The position numbers were made by a program, and so were the translations under genes. DNA of 64,000 nt, from positions 1 to 64,000 of the forward strand of contig JAECUM010006660.1 in NCBI GenBank assembly GCA_016617855.1, read 5' to 3'. This document shows, one piece after another, positions 56,541 through 64,000 of this stretch (position 1 is its first letter; each line of letters starts with the position of its first letter). The stretch is from Megalonaias nervosa. Its lineage: Eukaryota; Mollusca; Bivalvia; Unionida; Unionidae. The notes beneath the pieces were generated by a model. It searched no databases. It was not told the DNA's origin and was given only the letters and a program-made list of their open reading frames with translations.

Positions 56541-57148
56541 AAGTTTATTTAATGTATTCGTTTTTGAAGAGTTTTCAAAAAAAAAAAAAACACATAGTGT
56601 ACCAAAGTTAGCAGGTTCTCAGAGTATTATCGCTGTTAAGTATTTGTGCCAAGTTCTGCTGATAACTTTAAACACCTCAACCGAAACAAAGATAACTGAT
56701 TAGCCGATAACCTCTTATCTTACGTGCACACCATAATTTACCTGAAAAGGTTTGATTAATACAGAATTTTAAAGAAATAATACCTTCAACTGAAACGAAA
56801 ACCCATTGTTGCGTCTTAAAATTCCCGAAACGCGTCACTTCCGATGACGTAGGCTGTAGTGGTGGGTGGGTGAGAGTATACAATTTGACCTTACTTCAGA
56901 TGTGCACTATCAAATACAGCTAGCGCGTGGTCAATTTTGCCTCTTGGAATTGTAAATATTTGAGCCGATAACTTTCTTATTTGAAGCTGGTATTGCCTAC
57001 TCTGGCAAACTTAGTTTTCCCTATTTTAACAGCTGATAAAGTGTACTTTAGACTAATTTAGGCTTATTTTTCTAGTACATGAGAGCTGCCACTTTGGTAT
57101 GTTGTGTGCTTAGATCATGTACAATTCCCTCAGGTACAATATGTAAAG
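56541..57148. other. Intergenic, no gene seen
   Basis: Contains the inverted CRE/ETS block at 56817-56853, otherwise nothing assignable. Confidence 0.4.
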
Positions 57149-57443
57149 ATCGTTCTTGTGGCCTAAGTGGTTAGGCGTCCGCCTCGGATGCAGGAGGTTG
57201 CGGGTTCGAACTCAGGCCGAGTCATACCAAAGACTTATAAAAATGGTACTAGCTTGGCGCTCAGCATTGAGAGGTTAGTGTTAGGACTGGTCGGCCTGGT
57301 GTCAGGATAACGTGACTGGGTGGAACATGATGTTACATGTCTGCGGCATGATGCCCCAGTGCTAGACATCACTATAAACTGTCGTACTGCAGACATCGTA
57401 GCGATAAGACTGGAAAATTATTAAAGCTACGTTAAAGTCCAAA

Positions 57444-57488
<45 letters not shown>
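57149..57488 (+). mobile_element. tRNA-derived SINE (family S) with (CA)n tail
   Basis: Plus-strand copy. Box A-like TGGCCTAAGTGGTTAGGCG, box B GGTTCGAACTC, the family body, then a CA tract of about 40 bp at 57447-57488. Confidence 0.85.
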
Positions 57489-57491
<3 letters not shown>

Positions 57492-57747
57492 ACTATATAA
57501 AGAAACTTCAGCTACAGTTCACGAAAAGATATGTTCATATTCTCTCCATTGTGCATTTTGCAAATGCAAACAACTTTACCTTACACCTGCAACCCTCTCA
57601 GAAGTGTGTAATACATGTAGAGTGCCACATTATGCGACGGCAAAAAAGGGCTATGCCGTTTGAAATCGACTTATACGCGAGTATATAAGGTACCCAACAT
57701 ACATACATACATACATACATGCATGCCTACATACATACATACATACA

Positions 57748-57780
<33 letters not shown>

Positions 57781-58435
57781 TCTTTCATGACAAGTCGTTT
57801 TTGATCAGCGAGTCTTATCCGACTCTCGTTGTGTTGTATACTTTATATCCCAGGATGACTTTTAAGTTGAAACCAGCGTTTGTGGCAAGTGGGATAGGAA
57901 ACTGGAATCCTCCATAACTTTACTAATTATTCCTTCGACTGCTTTTCATAGATTTATGTTACCATTCTATGCATTTTTCTGTCTCTCTAAGTTAAATCAG
58001 TTTTGCGTATGATAAAGACCCCCGACTTCCCATTTTAACTAGTCTATTTCCTCCAATGACGATGGTAAGGCATGAATATGAACCTACTGTATTTGCTTGA
58101 ATCTCGTAAACTGCACGAGGATGACTTGAAATTGATATAGTTTTATCTTTTAATATAAAATGAGGTACAGGGCCAAAATTCACAACACTAATAAAAATTA
58201 ATTTTCTGACGCCATGATTTGTGTGTAGACGAGTTCTGCTGATTCTTTATAGTACAGTTTTGAGCTGGAAGTTAACACAAGAATTATCACAGCTGCATTT
58301 TCAAAAGGAAGACGTTATAGGATCAAGTTTCTGTCGCGCACTTTTTTTTCCCTCTGTAAACAGAAGGCGCTGACTTGTAAAGTGCACTAGACGGCTTTGT
58401 CGTATCGCAGTTTTAAAATCTGGTAATGGTCGCTT

Positions 58436-58469
<34 letters not shown>

Positions 58470-58990
58470 GAACTTATTAGAGCGCTTAATCTTTAGAATA
58501 GCTCTAAGCGCTCTGCAACGTCACATTAATACATAAGGGCATAAGAACAGTTTGCATACACATGAAAATGTCTCAAAACAAATGAATTATTACGCAATAA
58601 AACAATATGAAACAAATAAATGGGTTTACAAAAATAACCTAACACCCACCCACCCACCCCACCCCAAATGACTTACAATACAGTTTCAATCTAATAATAA
58701 TGGCATATGGATGAATGCCAAATTCCTTTTTGCTGGTGGAGAAGATGTCTTGAGAGCACACTTGAATGTGAACATGGTCTCTTTGTGACTGGGATCCAGA
58801 CGCAGTTCATTCCAAGTTCCTTGGCCCTGGTATGCAAACTGATTTTGTCCCTAGGACTAAGTAGTCCGTAATAATAAAGAAAAGCACCCAATATTGGACT
58901 TAGAAACTTTTTGATACCACTGTCCTTCTAAACTCCATTCCGAGAAAATTTGCCGTAGTGTTTATATGTGATGACACTTAATACACAAAG
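57489..58990. other. Intergenic, no gene seen
   Basis: (CATA)n tracts at 57699-57777, an (AAT)n tract at 58438-58467 followed by AGAGCGCTTAAT-type repeat-like sequence. No supported gene. Confidence 0.5.
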
Positions 58991-59195
58991 CTGCATCCGG
59001 CTTTAATGTGAGTATGTGGAAAGAACGCGTTTGATGTGACATGGGGATACGTCGAGGCCGTTAGGCCAAACCGTATTCATAAATCATATCAAACGATTCG
59101 AACCCCTGTGAGCGGCACCCATCGCCTTGCCTGTACGCACCGGTTCATATACCATCTCCAGCATGCACACATATGTATGATAATGCTGTGTGAGC

Positions 59196-59226
<31 letters not shown>

Positions 59227-59500
59227 CGTGCGTGTGTGTGATCGTCACGCACACTATTTGCTGCTAAAAGTCTAGACTACGTCCTTACTACTTTACAATG
59301 TTCTAAATAATAGACTGCAAACAATTAACAAGATTAACAACTAGTTGGTCAGACAGATCGAGCACTACATTGGAATTAAATAGAAATTCAAAGTACCATA
59401 CGAAGTTTGGAATAAAAGATGGAGTCTAGCACGTCGAGAGTTTGGGTTTGTATGTGTAAATATCAGCCAGATTAGGGTTGTATGAATTGTGTTGGGTTTA
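58991..59500. other. Intergenic, microsatellite
   Basis: (TG)n at 59197-59239; nothing else assignable. Confidence 0.5.
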
Positions 59501-59518
59501 ATAAAACATTTATAGAAT

Positions 59519-59886
59519 TTGGAAGCAAAAGCTTTAAAGGTGATGTTGATCTGCACTAATGTTTCCAAACATGATGAAATAGCAATATCTGCCATTAGTA
59601 ATTGTAAAGGCATTGATGAAACGATGAGCAAAGTAATACTTGACATTGATATCAACCATGAGGAGTTTATTTTAATCATGAACGAGTACGACAGATGCAA
59701 AGAGATATATACAGCAATTGGAAAAATAAAAACAAAAAGCCGCACGTCAAAGCCTTTCTGAAGATGAACATGGAGCAATTGAAAACAACTATTTTGGAAG
59801 CACGAAAGAAATTGAAGATAAAGGAAAATTTCGAGAACCTTGGAGCGAACAGAATGTCTATAACTGTTGGAGGCGAACTGAACTGA
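59519..59886 (+). pseudogene. Possible coding remnant, unrecognised
   Basis: Two overlapping frames (59519-59761 and 59695-59886) read as one helical, charged protein with a frameshift near 59700-59760: DINHEEFILIMNEYDRC, then FLKMNMEQLKTTILEARKK and an end MSITVGGELN. The amino-acid composition looks coding, but I do not recognise the family. It may be a retroelement-borne or host gene fragment. Confidence 0.35.
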
Positions 59887-62600
59887 ACAAAACTTTACTT
59901 GAGGAATCTGTTCCTTCTGTACAACCCTTGACGGTTTAAATTCTTGTAATACAAAATTGTTTGCATAAGCGAATCTTTTGTTTCCTAGATAAATTGGAGA
60001 ACTATACTGTAATCGACAATATTCCTGAGAAAGAAGTCAGGCGACAATAGAATGTTAAACTGTCAATATCGTTGAAAACATTATATTTTATTAATTTGTA
60101 CAACAGTATTTCCGATCAAGTCAGAAACAACAAACATGAAATAATACTCGCTTAAAATGCTAATCGTTTAACAACTTTGATACGTACATTTATAAAGTCA
60201 AAGAGATTATGATTGCAGAGTGTGGAAATGAAGAAAGTACATAACCGGCTACAGGGCTAAATTGTTAAGGGAGCGTTACAAGATGAAACCAGATAGGGAT
60301 CGGATTCAGGGAAGACACTGGAAGCCATTTCGAGAACGAGGTGTTGAAAATTTAACTGAACGATAAATGAATCAGACACCAGACTCGTGCGTACACAGTC
60401 CATTGACGGATTTAACACAATGATGTGCAATGAGTTCAATAATGGATATAAGAAAAAAATATTGTAAAAATGGAACTAATCAGAACAAGAAAACTTCAAC
60501 GAGTAACCAAACGATAATCAAAGTATGAACAAGTAACGAATATGATTGTTAAAATGGATCTATCACCAATGATGATCAATGTATGATGATTCTATCACGA
60601 GGATTGTTCAATATATAGAATTTGCACAACAATATGAACTATATATCCTCCATCAACAAGTAAGATGTATATAGTATTGATTTACCCTCATGTAGCCATA
60701 TTCAATTGTTTGATTTCGCTTAGACAGGGCTATTTCATAATATTCATTCAGAAATGGAACATGCGTACCTCGTGGCGTCCCACTGACGATCATGATTTAT
60801 TTCCCGATTCCACATCTCCCACGAATGGTCCGCTCCTCGAAGTCTGCCAAAGGATCCTTCAAGAGTCTCATTGTTACCTGTAGACCCGTTGGTCCCAAAG
60901 CTTTGGTTCCTCACTGTGTGTAAACAAATACCGTCCTTTGAGTTAACTTCACCGTCGACCGCAGCATCGAGGTTACGCGAAACTCCACAGAGTTCAACGT
61001 CTTTCCATGATGATAGGCTGAAGATATAACGACTGAACCGTGTAGTACAGGAAACACAGTTAAGTAAGTACGATAAGAGATATTCAACATGCGAGCCCGT
61101 GAATTGGCTTCGTTATGCAATAAATTGTTTCATTGGAAGTACTTTAGAGATATGAGACATTTGAATGATGATATCCAGAAAAATGATTAAGAGAGCTAAT
61201 ACACATAGTGAAAACATCACTGCCTTTGATAATCAGGTAATTGCTAACATATATAGTCTGTCTGAGTTGCAGAATAAAACAGATTTAAAACCAAAATGAT
61301 AAAGGAGATTTTAAACAAAATTGATGTTAATGAAGGCATGATAAAAACTCTTAAAAACATACGATTGATCTATTAGTTTTAATTTAAAAAACTCAAAATG
61401 ATAAAAAGATGTATTGAATTTTGCAATAAGTTTGATGTTGAGGCTAAGTATTTTTTAAAAAAAAAAAACACTTTTTAAAGAAATAAGTCTCTGGTCTCGA
61501 AACAAACTCCTGAGGTGAATGTCGTGTATCTTTGTGTCACTATTTATGATATGTGATACACTTTGGATTTATTATTTTGTGTTAGCTTCCCGAATTTTTT
61601 TTATATTCTAGCTGGTGTGGTACTTTTAATATTCGCAAAAAACTCAAGTCTGACTTTTCACAAATTTTGAGAGTAATTTGTTAATTGAGAGAACTCCAGT
61701 TTGAATTTCTAGAATGATTGTACTATTTTAAGTTAACAATGCTCCGGTTCTTTCAATGTATTAGGAGCTCAAAGAAGTTCACTAAGTGCTGGATATTATT
61801 TAAATCGATCTAGGGATTATTTTATCAAAATAAATTTAATTTATTCTTGCATGTACTTTCTTGTACGGTATCACTGTTTTTGGAGTTGACATTCGGTTGT
61901 ACAGGTCTGGTATTATCGAGGATTAGATATCGAACGACCATAATAGTTTCTACCTCGTCAACGAATATCATGTGAAAGAACTATAATGTACTTCATCTCC
62001 AGAATCTTTGCACTTCTCGTGACAGTTTGTTACAACTTAGCTGCTGGATAAGTGGAGGTTAGTATTTTAGTTATAAATACGTTGCACGTAACGCTATTTG
62101 TATTTAATTTTCATGACTTTATAAAATATTCTATAAATCAAAGGCATTCTTTATGTAAGGATTTCTTCTCACCATAGCTATCATGATATAATGTATCGAA
62201 GAGATCTATATGATACATGATACAATGCATCGAAGAAATGTATGTATATGATTACAATGAATCGAAGACATGCATATGATACAATAAAATCACCAGACAA
62301 GAAAAGCAAACAACAGATTTCAGCCAAACATACGTGTAAACATAAACAGTTATGTATTGACATGTACAAATTGTAAACCTACATGAATTCTACTTTGAAC
62401 GGAAAGAGCATACCACACAGTAACATTCGTTCTTCTTCCACAATAGTTCAAATTTCAAACAGAATTGTTTACTTCTTCTTTAGGAAAAAGACAAACACGT
62501 CAACATATACATAAAAAACATAGATACACAATATTTAACATACATTCAATATAGTGTATATGTGTGTAGAGGATTCGGTTTCTATAAAGTAGAACATAAA
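59887..62600. other. Intergenic, no gene seen
   Basis: AT-rich with short ATGTATCGAAGA-type repeats at 62190-62280. No supported gene. Confidence 0.5.
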
Positions 62601-62601
62601 C

Positions 62602-62659
<58 letters not shown>
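62602..62659. repeat. (GA)n microsatellite
   Basis: Perfect dinucleotide tract. Confidence 0.95.
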
Positions 62660-62662
<3 letters not shown>

Positions 62663-62664
62663 TG

Positions 62665-62820
62665 TTAACAATTTTTCAGTCATATCGCTACGATGTCTGC
62701 AGTGTAGCAGCTTAGTGATGTCTAGCGGTGGGGAATCATGCAACAGAAATGTACCTTGATGTCTCACCCAGTCACATTATCCTGTCACCAGGCAGACCGG
62801 TCCTAATACTCACCTTTTAA
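62665..62820 (-). mobile_element. tRNA-derived SINE (family S), 3' half
   Basis: Matches the tail-side half of the SINE at 48021. It is cut off at 62820 exactly where Polinton homology begins. Confidence 0.75.
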
Positions 62821-62854
62821 TCACTTTAAAAAGTTCATAGACTTCTTTTTCTTT

Positions 62855-63286
62855 TCACTCTCTCCCTTTTTTGAATTTCTTCACTGTCACAGATTTTTCC
62901 TCTTCTTTCTCACTTTCTTTTCGTCTTCTTTTCTTTTCTTTCTGAACGTGTCTTGGATCTTCCTTTTCGGAGGGTACCTCTTTTTCCTGTTAGGAACCCC
63001 TCTCTGCCTCCTGCTCCTGTTGTTTCTTAGGGCAGTCTGAAGACCAATGTCCTTTCTCCTGACAATGATAACAGGTATCTTGATCTTTTTCTCTTTTAAT
63101 GCTTGTCTTGCTTTGACGTTGTGTACATTCTGAAGACCAATGCCCTTTCTTCTGACAGATATAGCAAGTATCTTGATTTATATCTCGAAAGGAGGGGGAG
63201 AAGTACGTCGGCTTCTCTGAAGAAAACCTTTGTATGACGTCTCGCAAAGCTCTGATCAGAAGTTCGATCTGTGTTGGCTCTTCCAT
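62855..63286 (-). pseudogene. Zinc-knuckle protein, Polinton copy 2
   Basis: From ATG 63286 a clean 98-residue frame runs to TAA at 62990. It has MEEPTQIELL, then two CCHC knuckles: CYICQKKGHWSSEC and CYHCQEKGHWSSDC (C-x2-C-x4-H-x4-C). At the stop, copy 1 has GAA and continues with a Lys/Glu/Arg-rich tail. In copy 2 the same frame is open beyond the stop to about 62855, so the stop is probably a single substitution. TATATAAAGGG precedes it. A nucleic-acid-binding role is expected for the fold. Confidence 0.8.
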
Positions 63287-63424
63287 CTTTCTGGTTGAAT
63301 TGAGAGTGAAATGAATACTCTGAGGGAAGACACTGACCCTTTATATAGGAAGACATTGAACTTACATTGATATATAGGGGACCATGACGTTTAAAATGTA
63401 GTCATTTGAAATGTTTCAATCAAG

Positions 63425-63996
63425 ATGAAACGATCGCATCATTTCCTGAAGAAAGGAGAAGAAAATAAGAGGCAGAAATGTGACCTATCGCCTCGCACAG
63501 TAGCTGAAGACTTGGCTCAAATTCATGCTAGCGATTTTGCAGATGACAATTTAGAACCACGGCCTACACGTACACGGTGAAGTTTAAGGATTTCAAGTCC
63601 GACGTACCGCTGGAGAAAGCAGAGGGGTTCATCACCGATTTGTGGGATTCTTTGTTATCGAAACTGAAACAGCAATGTCGAGCCAACGAAGACGATCGCT
63701 TGACACTTTCCATTTATCACGACAGTCTGAAGTCTATCGTTTGGCTTGAGTTTAGCAGGCCATCAGAATTCACACCTTCCAAAGTCATCGACAAGATTCA
63801 ATACATACAGCAGTCTAAGAAAAAGTTTCACATCACCGATGGAAAATAACACTGTATATGGCTCACGTTTCTCTTCCCAAAGGGACCTAACGCAAAAAGG
63901 TGTTATTGGCGGACGACCTTCGTAGCACCAAACCGAGTCTCGTCCGAATTAACAACACTGAAAACAAGATGTGTTTAGCCCGTGCCATCGTGGTGG
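63425..63996 (+). pseudogene. PolB N-terminal region, Polinton copy 2
   Basis: ATG 63425 (MKRSHHFLKKGEE) is preserved here, unlike copy 1. The frame runs to the 113-base gap at about 63549, after which it is shifted. The next coding stretch (63577-63849) matches the Polinton PolB N-terminal domain (DLWDSLLSKL, then LTLSIYH and PSKVIDKIQ) and stops at a TAA at 63847. Truncated by the window edge. Confidence 0.8.
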
Positions 63997-64000
63997 GACG

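Larger units (their letters stand above)
62821..64000 (+). mobile_element. Polinton copy 2, left part, runs off the window
   Basis: Strongly similar to 8905-10170 of copy 1, in the same orientation. It lacks the outer left arm (coiled-coil gene and stem-loops), which is replaced by a SINE fragment. Relative to copy 1 it misses about 113 bases (copy 1 about 9600-9713) in the PolB N-terminus. Confidence 0.85.

Noticed and set aside
59519..59886. Assignment as a known retroelement protein
   Set aside because: It looks coding, but I could not match a family without a search; kept only as an unrecognised remnant.

Overview
This is non-coding-rich animal nuclear DNA with no intact host gene that I can support. 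It is AT-rich and full of long GT, CT, GA and CATA microsatellites, minisatellites with 18-60 bp units, tRNA-derived SINEs, solo-LTR-like insertions and broken LINE reverse transcriptases. The repeat style suggests a lophotrochozoan, probably a mollusc, but this rests on style alone. Layout: 1-8000 is intergenic repeats. About 8021-29187 is one large, decayed Polinton/Maverick (adintovirus-like) element, visibly richer in GC than its flanks. 29188-62820 is intergenic sequence with LTR-like, SINE, LINE and satellite repeats. 62821-64000 is the left end of a second copy of the same Polinton, in the same orientation, cut off by the window edge. Polinton copy 1 reads left to right as follows. A charged coiled-coil accessory gene (+) comes first. 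A two-zinc-knuckle gene (-) is transcribed away from a protein-primed family B DNA polymerase (+). Then come a BIR (IAP-like) gene, two unrecognised genes, the FtsK/HerA-type packaging ATPase, several small basic virion-type genes, a retrovirus-like integrase with a chromodomain, a small membrane protein, the penton-like minor capsid protein, a small basic capsid-associated protein, the double-jelly-roll major capsid protein, a Cys/His protein and an adenain-type cysteine protease. Nearly every conserved gene carries stops or frameshifts, so the copy is not functional as it stands. Several core genes are preceded by a TATAAAAA box 20-50 bases before the ATG. The right arm (23.4-28.2 kb) is the unusual part. 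It holds a family of short Lys/Glu-rich coiled-coil ORFs, three near-identical promoter cassettes (TTCACGTCCGTGCTT plus a TATA box), histone-mRNA-type 3' stem-loops with a purine-rich downstream element, and about 1.5 kb packed with three families of tandem RNA hairpins. One of the promoter cassettes sits directly in front of the first hairpin array instead of an ORF. The hairpin copies differ by paired (compensating) changes, which argues for selection on RNA structure. Together these suggest an accessory module in which histone-like, possibly S-phase-linked, 3'-end processing and structured non-coding RNA were used by a virus-like element. That function is inference. The structures are seen directly.
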